The position numbers and the translations under genes were made by a program. Of a stretch of DNA of 64,000 bases, positions 1 through 9,508 are shown in pieces (positions within the stretch are counted from its first letter, which is position 1; each line of letters begins with the position of its first letter). Source of the stretch: Prorocentrum cordatum (taxonomy: Eukaryota; Sar; Dinophyceae; Prorocentrales; Prorocentraceae); the NCBI GenBank assembly GCA_963575745.1, contig CAUYUJ010016299.1, positions 221,833-285,832 of the forward strand. The letters are read 5' to 3'. The notes below the pieces were generated by a model. It had not been told where the DNA came from and did not search any database. It was given only the letters and a program-made list of their open reading frames with translations.

Positions 1-87
1 TGGTGGAGTTGCCTCCAACAGTTCCCTTTCCTCTTGCAGTTCTACATGCCACACCTCCATAACATGCGACTCAAGATCAGCCTCTGA

Positions 88-682
88 TTATTCGTAAATC
101 GTAGAGAGCCGTCCGTCATCATGTGCTGGTTCGGCTTCTGAAGCTTCTCTTGCGGTTCCATCCGGCGTCGGTGTACCTGCCAATTCCTCAAATTCTGACA
201 TGTCCTGATCAAAACCTCTTTGAAGCTTAGTGGACCTCAGGCATTGGATAATTCGTGAATGTGCTGATCCAGTTATACCGTGTAAATTCAGAGCAGGACC
301 TTCTGCTTCGTAATAATGAAATCCTGGATTCACGTCGTTGTCGCAATGGACCAATGTGCAGCTGTCGGCATAAGTAAACGGAGGTAGCTCATGGATACTC
401 TTGGCTAATCTGATTGAAACTACGTTCTCAATGCGAAAGAAGTTTCTGATAAGGTACTGCAGAGCCAAGTGTACCTTAGGAGATAGACGGCTTGCGGTCG
501 TCATCTGCAGCGCCCCTTTCTTGGTTTGAACATAGCCAAAGGTCAAAGCAGGTCTCCCCGCTGATAGGCTGGCCTGTGCGTAGTGCTGTGTTGTCGGGGC
601 CACTTTCTCGGGCTATGAGTGCTTCAATGTATAATGAATTCCTTGCATCGCCGCATTGTACTTGAACGTCTCGATTGCCCAC
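88..682 (-). pseudogene. Copia polyprotein linker after integrase, in two frames
   Basis: Two overlapping minus-strand reading frames (476-682 and 88-603) together continue the polyprotein beyond the integrase C-terminal domain. The first reads VGNRDVQVQCGDARNSLYIE-like sequence, which resembles the linker after the integrase C-terminal domain in dinoflagellate copia proteins. A frameshift near 560-600 moves the sense frame to the second. The second ends at a stop at 88-90 after an acidic stretch. One copy of the Ala-Gly-X-Pro-Ala palindrome lies at 548-561. No reverse transcriptase motif is visible, so RT must begin further left. The assignment is by position and family resemblance only. Confidence 0.5.
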
Positions 683-921
683 TCGGATGATGACCAGACC
701 CCTTTTTCGGGATCATTCTTTACAACTGGGAACGGGCCATTCCAGCCTCCCCGGTCATCCTTCGTGGTCGTAGGGCGATGGTAGTCGACCAAGTCTCCTT
801 CGTCATAATAGTGCTGACTGGTAATTGTCGTCTTATTGCGTAAGGCACGATTGGTCTTAGCTACTGCTGTGGCCTGTGTGATAGCTTCAATACATACCCT
901 GCCTGTGTATCGTCTGTTCAC
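613..921 (-). pseudogene. Integrase C-terminal domain, frameshifted off the catalytic core
   Basis: This 102-codon frame carries GDLVDYHRP followed by GGWNGPFPVV, the pattern of the integrase C-terminal domain in copia-class elements, where it is thought to bind DNA. It continues directly from the catalytic-core ORF but in another frame; the last residues of that ORF and the first of this one come from the same bases near 890-921. The start is therefore a frameshift point, not an initiation codon. A second shift near 660-690 carries the frame into the following linker. A broken polyprotein is the simplest reading; an intron is possible but not expected in a copia element. Confidence 0.65.
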
Positions 922-2425
922 GAGAGTGATCCGATGTTTCCGTCGGCTGCTCGTGGTCCGGAACAGGTAGGTCAGGGAGCATTGCTGGTTGCCGTCTAAA
1001 TAGAGCGTTGCATGGAGACACCTCGCTATAGAAGGTGAACTCGTTGGCGGCGAACAAGGTTTCGTGCAGTAGTCGGGTGACCACAGGAGGTATGTCTAAC
1101 CTATTGAGTTCAGCCTCCACGACGTGAAGTAAATGGCGTCGGAAGCCATTTCTGGCCTCGATCGTTGTAGCGTGCTGTCCACGCGCACGTATCCTAAGTT
1201 CAGTGCCCTTTGCCTTGAGGACTGCTTTCGCAGTGTCGTTGTTAAGGGCGCCCTCTCCATCAGAGTAGAGTACCTTGGCTGGTCCAAACTGCATCCAGCA
1301 CTGATGATATGCATCCAGGATACTGGCCATAGTCTTGTCTGGCATTCTAATACCAATAGCATACCGTATACAGCGATCGATCATGTGGGATATATTGTGT
1401 TCTTGCTTGCAGAACATCAGATCACATTCCACTTCCTCATTGAATTTGCCAGGTAAGGCAATAGAGGGCACAGTGTGTCCGGGCTTGTCCCAAGCTCTGC
1501 ATTCTCGGCATGTGTCGCAGACACCTTTGATGAGGTTGAGTCTGACACTGTCCAGACCTATCTTGCTTAAGATGAGTCTCATCTTAGGCTCCTTCGCATA
1601 GAACAGACGTAAGTGTAATTTTCGCAACTCGCGTGCTACCACGCCGGGGTCAAGGCTTCGTAGGTTTTGTAAACTGATTTGTACATCGAACCGTGACCAG
1701 TCTGGTAGTCGTGGTCGTGCAGCAGGTGCTTCTCCACCTTGTTGTCGACCACGTCTGACTCTAACCTGTGGTAGTCGGAGATGGTCATCCGAACTACCAG
1801 CTCCGCTCGAGGCACGTTGCCCTGCAGCAGGCTCAGCAGCATGTCTTCCAACAGTAATGTCGTGACTGCTTGCACCCGCGGTAGGTCTGGCTCTCGAGCC
1901 GGGTCTCGGTGCTCTCAGCCGCGCAAGTGGTGATGCTGCTGGCGCCTCGGGTGGTGGGGCTGCTACCTCAGCAGGACCTGGCGGCGCAGGTCCTGCTGCC
2001 GGCTCGGCGGGAACCGGTGGTATCTGTCCATGATTGTCGGGCAACTTCCAAGGCTTGGCAAACTTGCATGTGCCAGGTGTTACTACGTGCCCAGGCTTGT
2101 TCTTCCGGTAGTTCTTCTTACAGCTCGGACATTCCCCATGGTAGTCGCCCATATCGCACAACCTGCAGTGTCTCGGATCTCTATCATGAGAGGGAGAGTG
2201 CACGTTAACCTTGTCCGCGCAAGCAGGACAACCGAGCCCCCCCGACGGTGGTCTCGCAATCGAATCATCAGGTTGTCGAGGGAGACTCGGGTCATCCAAA
2301 TGACTGCATCTTTGAAGCATATTGTCCAGCCGTGGACAGGTCCGCATGACATAACGACGCGTGTTGATGATAGCCAGTACATCGTTTTCGTTCACAAGGG
2401 GTGAAAAACAAGCGATCATTGGCAA
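887..2425 (-). CDS. Copia-like integrase core with N-terminal Cys/His clusters
   Basis: Integrase inserts the retrotransposon cDNA into chromosomes. The catalytic triad is visible: D335 in VECDLMF, D389 in LYSDGEGALNN and E423 in HATTIEARNG, with 33 residues between the second Asp and the Glu. Upstream is the HHCC zinc-binding region: CDTCREC is present and one His is kept in LHLRLFYAKE, but Tyr stands where related elements have the second His, a one-base change. Residues about 60-125 hold further Cys/His clusters (CPAC, CRLC, CPSC), and 130-250 is a Pro/Ala/Arg-rich linker. The ORF starts inside the polyprotein, so its first Met is not a real start. A frameshift near 905-920 separates it from its C-terminal domain. 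The catalytic residues are intact, but the polyprotein is not. Confidence 0.8.
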   Translation of the reverse strand: MPMIACFSPLVNENDVLAIINTRRYVMRTCPRLDNMLQRCSHLDDPSLPRQPDDSIARPPSGGLGCPACADKVNVHSPSHDRDPRHCRLCDMGDYHGECPSCKKNYRKNKPGHVVTPGTCKFAKPWKLPDNHGQIPPVPAEPAAGPAPPGPAEVAAPPPEAPAASPLARLRAPRPGSRARPTAGASSHDITVGRHAAEPAAGQRASSGAGSSDDHLRLPQVRVRRGRQQGGEAPAARPRLPDWSRFDVQISLQNLRSLDPGVVARELRKLHLRLFYAKEPKMRLILSKIGLDSVRLNLIKGVCDTCRECRAWDKPGHTVPSIALPGKFNEEVECDLMFCKQEHNISHMIDRCIRYAIGIRMPDKTMASILDAYHQCWMQFGPAKVLYSDGEGALNNDTAKAVLKAKGTELRIRARGQHATTIEARNGFRRHLLHVVEAELNRLDIPPVVTRLLHETLFAANEFTFYSEVSPCNALFRRQPAMLPDLPVPDHEQPTETSDHSREQTIHRQGMY

Positions 2426-2463
2426 TGATCTCGGTCGGCTTTCGCATCAGTACCCCATGGGAG

Positions 2464-3831
2464 TCACGTAAACCAGTAGTGCAGTGATCCATGTTCACAT
2501 TGCAAGTGCCCTTGCTTTTTGACCAACGTAGTCCATGGTGGTATCTGATCCACCAAAGTCCCGACTGGTTGTTCTCGCAAGTAGAATCGTCGAAGATCAT
2601 TTTGACGTACAGCCACCTCCCCACAGAACTTGATGTCTGGTAAGTCTTCTGAATGATGTTCATGCCAGGTGTCATACTTAACCTTTGCATTGCAATAGGA
2701 AGGTGAACCAGTTGTTCTGCAGTTGGGCTGTAGTATGACAACCTTGACGAAACAAACGTCTAGATAATGCATCACTGCATCTTGGATATCCTTGTTGCCA
2801 AGGTCAACGAAAGTGCGTTTGTCGAGGTTCCCCCCTCCAGACAGAACTCGGCTGAATGCTAGTTGAGAGGTGCCTCCAATTCCTCCACGCAATTCTAACA
2901 TTTCTACCTTGTTACGTCGTCCGCAGCACAAGGTGGGGATTATGGAGAATACATCTGCATAGGATTCAGCAGGTTGCCCCGCAGGTAGCGTGATGAAGGT
3001 CTCCTCTCCATCGTCACTATCCGTGTCGGGGTCCAGAGGTACGTCAGTGCAGTACGTGCTACATCCGAGTCCTTTCAGGTCGTCTCCACAGTCGCCGCTG
3101 CCTTCTTCAACTATTTTGGGTATCTTGCGTGGTTTGACGCCAGCTTCTGTGTCTGCTTTCTGTTTCTCTTTTTGTATAATTCTGGCATATGTTGGTAATG
3201 CTGTCTGTTGTTCTGTCTCAGGCGAGCTAAGTGTCGGAAAGTCGGGAATAGAGGGGAGCACGCGGCCGCACTCAATCGAAGGGAGAGGGAGACGATCACC
3301 ATCGATAATCGTCACTCGCCCTGAGCGTGGACGTGAGCTGCCATCTCCCAAGAGAGTCGGTTCCGGCTGCTCCAAGTTCAGTCGGGTACGGATGTTGGTA
3401 ACACCATTGGGCAATGGTGCGTTGTAAGTGTACCCAGTGGGCTGGTCCTGGGTCTTGATGTCCTGGATGATCGCGTTGTCGCCCAGGTTCATCGTCACCC
3501 GTCTCACAACATGGCCCCACTCGGGGCCATTCTTAGGAGACTGAACGTAGGTTCGAGCTCCTTCATCAACTCGAGTATGGATACTAAGATGTACAGCTCT
3601 CGTGTGATTTCTTGGTGTTTTATGTAAGTCCATTTGATCAATTAATCTTGCGAGATTGATCGCCAGCGACTTGTTACGCCGTTCGGCCTTCTGAACACCT
3701 TGTCCATACCAATCTAAAATATGCTCAGTAGGTGCTGCAGGTTTCCCTGCTACATTGCATGCGCATCGCCATTGGTTGGTCGGGGCGCGCGCACACGTAG
3801 TCGCCACTTGCAGATACGATCCGCCGGGCAA
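2464..3831 (-). CDS. Copia polyprotein segment with SAM-methyltransferase-like domain
   Basis: The N-terminal third (SYLQVATTC, HILDWYGQG) is a linker typical of dinoflagellate copia polyproteins, and GDCGDDLKGLG follows at about residue 250. From about residue 300 the sequence has the layout of a Rossmann methyltransferase: a Gly-rich loop ELRGGIGGTSQ (307-320), an acidic residue ending the next strand (FVDLG), and QPNCRTTG near 368, which sits where C5-cytosine methyltransferases have their Pro-Cys motif. Dinoflagellate retrotransposons carrying cytosine methyltransferases are known, but here catalytic function is inferred only. The domain continues after a frameshift near 2480-2500 in the frame covering 2292-2480 (MDHCTTGL, then RKPTEII, then KRCTGYHQH). 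Copies of the AGXPA palindrome lie at 2969-2982 and 3737-3750. Confidence 0.6.
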   Translation of the reverse strand: MPGGSYLQVATTCARAPTNQWRCACNVAGKPAAPTEHILDWYGQGVQKAERRNKSLAINLARLIDQMDLHKTPRNHTRAVHLSIHTRVDEGARTYVQSPKNGPEWGHVVRRVTMNLGDNAIIQDIKTQDQPTGYTYNAPLPNGVTNIRTRLNLEQPEPTLLGDGSSRPRSGRVTIIDGDRLPLPSIECGRVLPSIPDFPTLSSPETEQQTALPTYARIIQKEKQKADTEAGVKPRKIPKIVEEGSGDCGDDLKGLGCSTYCTDVPLDPDTDSDDGEETFITLPAGQPAESYADVFSIIPTLCCGRRNKVEMLELRGGIGGTSQLAFSRVLSGGGNLDKRTFVDLGNKDIQDAVMHYLDVCFVKVVILQPNCRTTGSPSYCNAKVKYDTWHEHHSEDLPDIKFCGEVAVRQNDLRRFYLREQPVGTLVDQIPPWTTLVKKQGHLQCEHGSLHYWFT

Positions 3832-3858
3832 CTCGTTAGTGCGGTCGTACTTGAGGCC

Positions 3859-4926
3859 TCAGTGGCAGAAACGCATACGCATGACTTGTAAATCAAGATC
3901 TTCAATAGCATTTCGTATGGGACCTTGTTTCCAAAAGTATCCTGGTGGCCCCACAAGTACAATGGTCATACGTAGAGCCCGAGCCTTGGACATCAGATTT
4001 TGGATGCGCTGGTAGCGTGGCCCTGCCTTCTTGCCGGGCAGCCTCACATGCCAATCCGCAGGTGCCGCCACCCACAACAGTTGGTAATCACCCGAGAGTA
4101 ATGCACCCAAATACTGTGTACCAGTGGAGGTCGTTACCTCTGTATGTGTAATACGGTCACACATGTATCCACGGGCTCGGAGTTCAGCGCAAGCTGTCCG
4201 TAAATCCTCAATGACAAATGCACGAGAATGATAATGATGCGACAACCCTTCTTTTTTCTGCAGCGGCCACACAGCCGGGCCCAAGCCGTTCGTGGCAGCC
4301 AGGCTTGCCACGGTCCCTAGCACGCACAGCCGGTGCCTGGGAAAAGAATGCAGGTTCTCCCGCGCTTGCTGACAGCACCTGAGTGTTCGGCCTGTCTGAG
4401 CAAGCGCGAGCGGCCGTGGCGCGCGCCTGCCTCCGTCACTCGTTTGGCGATGGGGGCGCCCAAATGCCTGTGCCACGCTGCGCTGCAGAGCCGCTGCTCG
4501 AAGTAAAAAGATCAAACTCCTCAGCGGCATGACCCCCTTCCGCAGGTGTCCCTGCCTGCGCGTCGGGAGGCGTCCACTTCGTGCCCTCCTCGTATATGGC
4601 CTGATATATCTTCGCCTGCAAATTGCGGAGGGCGAAATCTTCGTCGGCCGAGGTAGGGGTAGTCCCAAAGGACATGTCCTGCGATGCCATGTCTTCAAGG
4701 TGTTGTTCACCAAAGACTGGATCGTGAAAGTGAGCGTCTCGTCATTGATAGAGAAAGCGATGCCCTTCGCATCTTGTGACATCATGCATGTGTGAGCATC
4801 ATTCACTGCAGGTGTCCCTGCAATTGGCTCTGGATCGGACGCCTCCTTGACGAGTAGTGGAGCTTCTTCGCACTGAGGATTGGCCGTGGTAGTAAACGAC
4901 ATCGACCCTTGATCCTCAGTAGCCAT
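3859..4926 (-). pseudogene. Copia polyprotein linker between protease and methyltransferase-like domain
   Basis: The last ~170 residues (RITHTEVTTSTGTQYLGALL, then KKAGPRYQRIQNLM, then GPPGYFWKQGPIRNAIEDL, ending RMRFCH) resemble a conserved block just before the methyltransferase-like domain in dinoflagellate copia proteins. Its function is unknown to me. The middle of this frame (about residues 80-150) is Arg/Pro-rich nonsense: the sensible sequence there is in the frame covering 4436-4690, which has acidic, helical residues and one AGTPA. So at least two compensating frameshifts occur, near 4690 and 4440. The segment starts 11 bases after the protease frame ends and leads into the next ORF near 3830-3860 through another shift. 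AGXPA palindromes lie at 4542-4555 and 4808-4821. Confidence 0.5.
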
Positions 4927-4936
4927 CTCGCACTCG

Positions 4937-5400
4937 TCAGCTTTGAGTGCGAGATGTCCGGGGGGGGGTCTTCAGCAGGTCGAGTACTCTGGCACCTTTT
5001 CCGAGTAGAACCTTATACATCTCCACGCCAGGGATGATCATCTTCTCGCGCCCCTGCTCAAGGATCAGGATGGTCCTCATGTTGGACATGCTCCTCAGAC
5101 CCAGGATGGCAGGGAGGTTCTCCCCAGAACCCCCAGCTACACTTGCTGAGTACGTGTCGGGTCTCGGCGTAGCAGGTTGCCCCGCAGGACCTCCCCTTTC
5201 TGCGCATGCAATATTGCAATGCAAGGATTTATCACAAATCGCGGCGCCATGTCCCACTCCTGACACGTGAAGCCTCTCCGTGAGATTCAGCCTTTTGACT
5301 GGCGTGTCCGGGGGGGCGTGATACCTGCTCAAAGGTCGGTACCGACTTTCATCACTTGGTATTGATATGACTGCCAATATCCAGGATAATCGTCAACATA
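4937..5400 (-). pseudogene. Degenerate retropepsin (retroviral-type aspartic protease)
   Basis: This is the polyprotein-processing protease position. The active-site strand reads MLTIILDIGSHIN at about 5357-5396: Asp and Gly are kept but Ile replaces the Thr/Ser of the usual D-T/S-G triad. A stop and frameshift follow near 5350. The rest of the domain continues in the frame 4937-5377 with LHVSGVGHGA (flap region) and ENLPAILGLRSM, where the ILG motif is typical of retropepsins, followed by KMIIPG. The domain is followed directly by the linker before the methyltransferase-like segment, the expected place in this element family. With the altered triad and internal break it is unlikely to be active. 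One AGQPA palindrome sits in the middle (5172-5185). Confidence 0.65.
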
Positions 5401-5469
5401 CCATTGATCATAATTCCACTGTTTGCTGCCCAGGCTAGCTCATGGCGTTCACCAACTAGTCCAGGAACT

Positions 5470-7353
5470 TCAGACACTGTCGTGCCATGCAAGCCTTTTG
5501 CGGCGCCTCTGCTCCAACACCCAATCGTCGCGTGACAAAGATGTGCAACAATTCATATACCCACGAGCCTCTTCTTCCGTAATAGGATTCTTTTCAAAGA
5601 TCCAGGCTGTATGATATTCGTCATACGTATATGGGTGCGATGTGGAGGTAGTGGGTAAGTTCAGGAACGTGTCCTCATCCGCGCGAATGCCCATCTGACC
5701 ATCAGTAATTATCATAAATACCGCATGCAGCATATCGCGTCCGGATATCCCACTATTCCCACTGCGCACGATTACAGGGCTCTCCGTCCTGCGTTGACTT
5801 CGTGGACGAAGGTCTCGCCCATATGGCATGTATGCGTGCGAAGACTGAAGCCACTGAGCGCTCCTGTCGGAAGCCCTTTCCACGCGCCTCAACCACGCAT
5901 CGTTCACGGGCACCGAAGGTGGAGCTGATCTAGCAGGTGCCCCTGCGTTGTTATCGGTCTCTGCCACCAATGGCATAGGCATGTCTATAGCAGGTGCCCC
6001 TGCAAGTGTGGTTGCCTCCGTTACTAGCCCCGCGTTGGCTGGTGATGCAGGTTGCCCCGCTGGTGTCGCCATCGAGACTGCCGCGGTGACCGTCATCATC
6101 GCCGTAACGCGGTTGAGCTCTTCACGGAGGTCCCTGAGCTCGTTCGCCGCTCGGAGTACATCTTCATGACGGTTGAGTGATTCCTGATCTCCAGCAAGGG
6201 CGCAGTGGAACTCGGCAGTAATGAGGCCAACACCCCTGCACATAGCGCAGGGGGCCTCACTTGCGCAACCTTCCATTTTCCCAGCCAACTGTCTATCCAC
6301 ATGAGCGTGTACCACTCGATCCCTGCATTGTGCGTGGCATACGTGGCCGCACTGGAGGCGCCAGACCTTGTCGTAGTTCATGAACTGGTCCAGGCATATG
6401 GCACACTTACCGAAGTCGCCGTCACTGGTGATGGGCGGTGTTGCCGATGGCCTGATACGTGTCTGACGCCCCAGGGTGGACTCACCAGCCTCGAACCGAA
6501 TAGGTGATACCGTCGGTAGCTGCATAGATGCAACCATGGCTGGACTGCTCGCAGGTGTCCCTGCTGAATTGCGATTGGCAGGTTGCCCCGCGCGGCTCAG
6601 CATTCTGTCGGCCTGACGATCCTGATTTCGGCGCTGGCGAGTAGCCTGCGTAGCCGAGTTGGCCTGCTGCGCCTCGTGCACGGCAAGGATCTCAGGGCGC
6701 AACTCCCCCATGGTCGGCGGCAGTACTAGGCCTGGGGCCTGTTGCTGCACATCTTGATCCATGGAGGGAGCCAGATAACCATAGCGAGTATCTGTCCTGG
6801 CACACCTGATGCATACCCTGAGCCACGCGTCAGCTGCGACTGGTAGAAGTCGTCGGCCGTCGCCCGAGGGCTGTGTTCCCACTTGGGGAATACCACTCAC
6901 CTGAGCGTGATAGCCAGGATAGAAAGGATGATCCACTGGCGCTGCTGTTGGACGATCAGCAGACGTTGGATCGTAAGCCGGATGACTGAAAAATGCTGGC
7001 ACATAACCAAGCCGATTGGAATTGTCCGGCGATGGATTTGGATCCGGAACATACTCCCACGGCGGCGTCCAGTTGGCACTAGGGAGGTCAATGCCGTCCC
7101 TCCGCATACTCTGAGCGGCCTCACGCATCTGCCGATACATCCACTCTTGTTGACCAACTGCACTTCTCTGTATGGCGTATTGGTGAGGAAAAGCAGGTTG
7201 TCCCGCATGTGGACGTGGCGATGCATATGGCGATGTCGCCTGTAAAGCCTGATAGAGCTGCAGATCCATCCGAATGATTTGGAGCCTCGCCTGCAGACTG
7301 CTGTTGCTCCCAGCACTCTGTGGAGTACCAAATGGTGTAGTAGCTCTGCTCAT
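5470..7353 (-). CDS. RING-H2 finger protein segment of the copia-like polyprotein
   Basis: The 627-residue frame contains a complete RING-H2 finger at residues 317-372: CAIC, then CGHVCHAQC (C-x-H-x2-H-x2-C), then CAMC. RING-H2 domains usually act as E3 ubiquitin ligases; whether this one does is unknown. The N-terminal 300 residues are Gln/Pro/Ala-rich and low complexity; a short predicted coiled coil (LRAANELRDLREELNR) follows the RING. A RING module between Gag and protease recurs in dinoflagellate copia elements as I know them, so it is probably part of the polyprotein and not a captured host gene. The frame ends 70-100 bp before the protease site. Six AGXPA palindromes interrupt it, at 5933, 5990, 6047, 6551, 6578 and 7193. 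The start shown is simply the first Met. Confidence 0.65.
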   Translation of the reverse strand: MSRATTPFGTPQSAGSNSSLQARLQIIRMDLQLYQALQATSPYASPRPHAGQPAFPHQYAIQRSAVGQQEWMYRQMREAAQSMRRDGIDLPSANWTPPWEYVPDPNPSPDNSNRLGYVPAFFSHPAYDPTSADRPTAAPVDHPFYPGYHAQVSGIPQVGTQPSGDGRRLLPVAADAWLRVCIRCARTDTRYGYLAPSMDQDVQQQAPGLVLPPTMGELRPEILAVHEAQQANSATQATRQRRNQDRQADRMLSRAGQPANRNSAGTPASSPAMVASMQLPTVSPIRFEAGESTLGRQTRIRPSATPPITSDGDFGKCAICLDQFMNYDKVWRLQCGHVCHAQCRDRVVHAHVDRQLAGKMEGCASEAPCAMCRGVGLITAEFHCALAGDQESLNRHEDVLRAANELRDLREELNRVTAMMTVTAAVSMATPAGQPASPANAGLVTEATTLAGAPAIDMPMPLVAETDNNAGAPARSAPPSVPVNDAWLRRVERASDRSAQWLQSSHAYMPYGRDLRPRSQRRTESPVIVRSGNSGISGRDMLHAVFMIITDGQMGIRADEDTFLNLPTTSTSHPYTYDEYHTAWIFEKNPITEEEARGYMNCCTSLSRDDWVLEQRRRKRLAWHDSV

Positions 7354-7366
7354 AAGAGCAAATGAA

Positions 7367-8110
7367 GCAGGTTACCCTGCAGGTACTGGCAGTTGTTGTA
7401 CATGAGCAAGCCACGGATCGTTGGCGTACAAAGTGTCGGAGGGCGTGATACCACTTGGAGTAATGCCTGTCACATCGGCGTTCTGAGCCTGTCTCCATGA
7501 TCCATCATGGGCCCCTGCAGGTACCATGATCCATCTGAGCATGTCTCCATGATCCATAATGCCTGTCCTCCTGCAGGTGCCCCCGCATGATATGCGCCCA
7601 TCATGAGCACAATTGAGAACACGACCTCCTGAACCGGAGGCGGGTCGGGACACTTCAAATTGTAGGGGGTCTTTGGGATGAACCAACCACTCAAAAATGA
7701 TGCATCATTGCGGATCTCGTACATGTCTTCAGTTTTACCGCTCGGATACGGCTGATTACTACCCCGCAACTATCAAGGATTGATCCATACCTGTCCCACT
7801 CGATTAAGCTGACAAGTATGGCTGGGCAGAATTCCGATCAACTGGACGATGTGGGGTGGAGGAATCCTGCCATTGTGGACCGCTGTCATGACGATGTCAG
7901 CCGCTGAGAGCTAAGTCGGAATGTTGCTCCGAATCAGGTTCTTCATACTGTCCATATGATCAGGACCTCGGAATCGACGCGCAAGCCGGACTGAATCCGA
8001 TTATCACCAGGAAGGTATTGGCAGCCATGTACAAACTGTCTGCCCCTCTTCTGGCTGGTGTCGTCGGAGCGGCATGATAATCCAATACGAAGAATACTCT
8101 GTATATTCTC
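7367..8110 (-). other. Linker region of the element, no convincing gene
   Basis: Two overlapping open frames of about 100 codons exist (7372-7686 and 7470-7769), but neither has a recognisable domain and they read the same bases differently. Two AGXPA-type palindromes (7367-7380 and 7573-7586) lie here, along with a short local repetition of a CATGATCCAT word at about 7495-7560. From 7770 to 8110 no frame longer than 60 codons stands out. It is probably decayed polyprotein. Confidence 0.4.
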
Positions 8111-8113
8111 CCA

Positions 8114-8380
8114 TTAAGTGCCATGGATGAAATAACAGGGTGCCCCAGGAGCGGACAGGTCCGTGGTTCTCATATACAATGACTCAGGGCACTTAATACC
8201 AGGGCTGTTGTGTCCGCTGCTTGGACGGATGAAGTATGCGTCGTGCTTCTCGGAGGAATACTTCATCTTCTTGATCTGCAGCCTATTCTTTTTCATTCCA
8301 GACTCATCAGCGATACCAATAAGTTCCAGGACAGCATGCGCCTGGCACGCCCAGTGCTGGTTCTTGAGCTTGTAGCGCAC
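8114..8380 (-). pseudogene. Unrecognised short conserved-looking segment of the element
   Basis: An 88-codon frame, rich in Lys and His, beginning YKLKNQHWACQAHAVLEL and ending near APCYFIHGT. Its amino-acid composition is more protein-like than that of the surrounding linkers, and it abuts the 281-codon ORF upstream, whose frame ends at 8450. It could be the continuation of that ORF after a frameshift in the 8380-8450 stretch, where a third frame is open. No catalytic or binding motif is visible and I assign no function. Confidence 0.35.
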
Positions 8381-8449
8381 CCCGCCCAGGTACTTGCGGT
8401 GGTAGACCTCGCATCCTTCCGCAGGCCATCTGTTGAGTAGCTGCGATAA

Positions 8450-9295
8450 TTATGCCCATCCGCCGTACTCATCATACGACGTCACTCCCCGAATGAAGCT
8501 GCCCGACGATTGGCCACTATGAAACGGCACGTGACCGAGGGCCGTCGTCAGCCACTCGGAAGACTCACGCTGATCGTCGAACTTGAACTTCGGCTTGTTA
8601 ACATCTTCTGATCTGAGGATGTGTTCCAGATATTCCCTTTCAGAGTCAAACGTGAGCACTGGGCGTTCCCGCAGGATGTTGCGCACTACTAGGCGCGCGT
8701 GCGAGCCCGGGTCATGATGGACAGCAGTGTCCACGACGTTGCACTGCACCACCATATATCGGTCAGACCCGTCGTCAATCCGCGGATGATACGCCGGGTT
8801 GATCTTCATGCGATTGGACGCACGCATCTTGCCCCAGAACTCCCGCGCTGGCACCTCCAACGCAGGGGCAGGATGCCCCGCTGAACTCTGGGCAGGTTGC
8901 CCCGCAGAACTCTGAGCAGGTTGCCCCGCGGAACGTGGGACTGCCATTGGCGCGGCAGGCGCTGCAGCGCTCGCCGCCGATGTGGCGGCGCCAGATCCCC
9001 TGGGCGTCCGTGGAGTTCCTGGCGGGGTACTGATATCGCAGTCCTGGCGCTTCCTCTCCTTGATGTTGTAGGACTCGGCAGTCTTATCTCTGGTCACTGC
9101 TCCTGGTATCTTTGGCGCGGTAGCAAGGGGCTTCTCAGTGCCGCGTCTCGTAGAGGAAGCACCCCGCGCCCGCCCTTCCAGCGCGGGCACCCATCCTGCC
9201 CTGCGCGCCCGACCTGGTGCAGGGCCGCGACGTGGCGCAGGCTCCTTTGGAGTAGGCGCACTGGTGCCCTGAAATGCAGCTGCTGCGGCGGCCAC
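8450..9295 (-). CDS. Polyprotein linker with Ala/Pro/Arg-rich N-terminus, unknown function
   Basis: The first ~120 residues are basic and low complexity (poly-Ala, Arg-Arg-Gly-Pro runs). Residues about 120-150 hold three consecutive copies of the Ala-Gly-X-Pro-Ala module spaced by Gln-Ser-Ser or similar (8868-8881, 8892-8905, 8916-8929), the only place where the palindrome has become a local tandem. The C-terminal ~130 residues look globular (RYMVVQCNVVDTAVHHDPG, FDSEREYLEHILRSEDV, FDDQRESSEWLTTALG) but match no family I recognise. The frame lies between the 77-bp minisatellite upstream and the RING ORF downstream. A further AGEPA-type palindrome is at 9324-9337, just outside. Confidence 0.4.
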   Translation of the reverse strand: MAAAAAAFQGTSAPTPKEPAPRRGPAPGRARRAGWVPALEGRARGASSTRRGTEKPLATAPKIPGAVTRDKTAESYNIKERKRQDCDISTPPGTPRTPRGSGAATSAASAAAPAAPMAVPRSAGQPAQSSAGQPAQSSAGHPAPALEVPAREFWGKMRASNRMKINPAYHPRIDDGSDRYMVVQCNVVDTAVHHDPGSHARLVVRNILRERPVLTFDSEREYLEHILRSEDVNKPKFKFDDQRESSEWLTTALGHVPFHSGQSSGSFIRGVTSYDEYGGWA

Positions 9296-9508
9296 TGCTG
9301 GTCCTGTGGATCATTGTCCATCAGCAGGTTCCCCCGCATATCGCTGCTGCTTGCTGCCCCCAGGGTTGGGATCATCTGGGCTCTTCCAGTTTCCCAAACC
9401 ATCCTGTGGAGTTGGGTCCTCGTTTTGAAGAGACGGCGCCCCGCGTTCCTCCTTCCTTCCCCCCAGCCCCCCCCCTCCTTGCCTATGCTCCCGGCACACC
9501 TCTCACAC

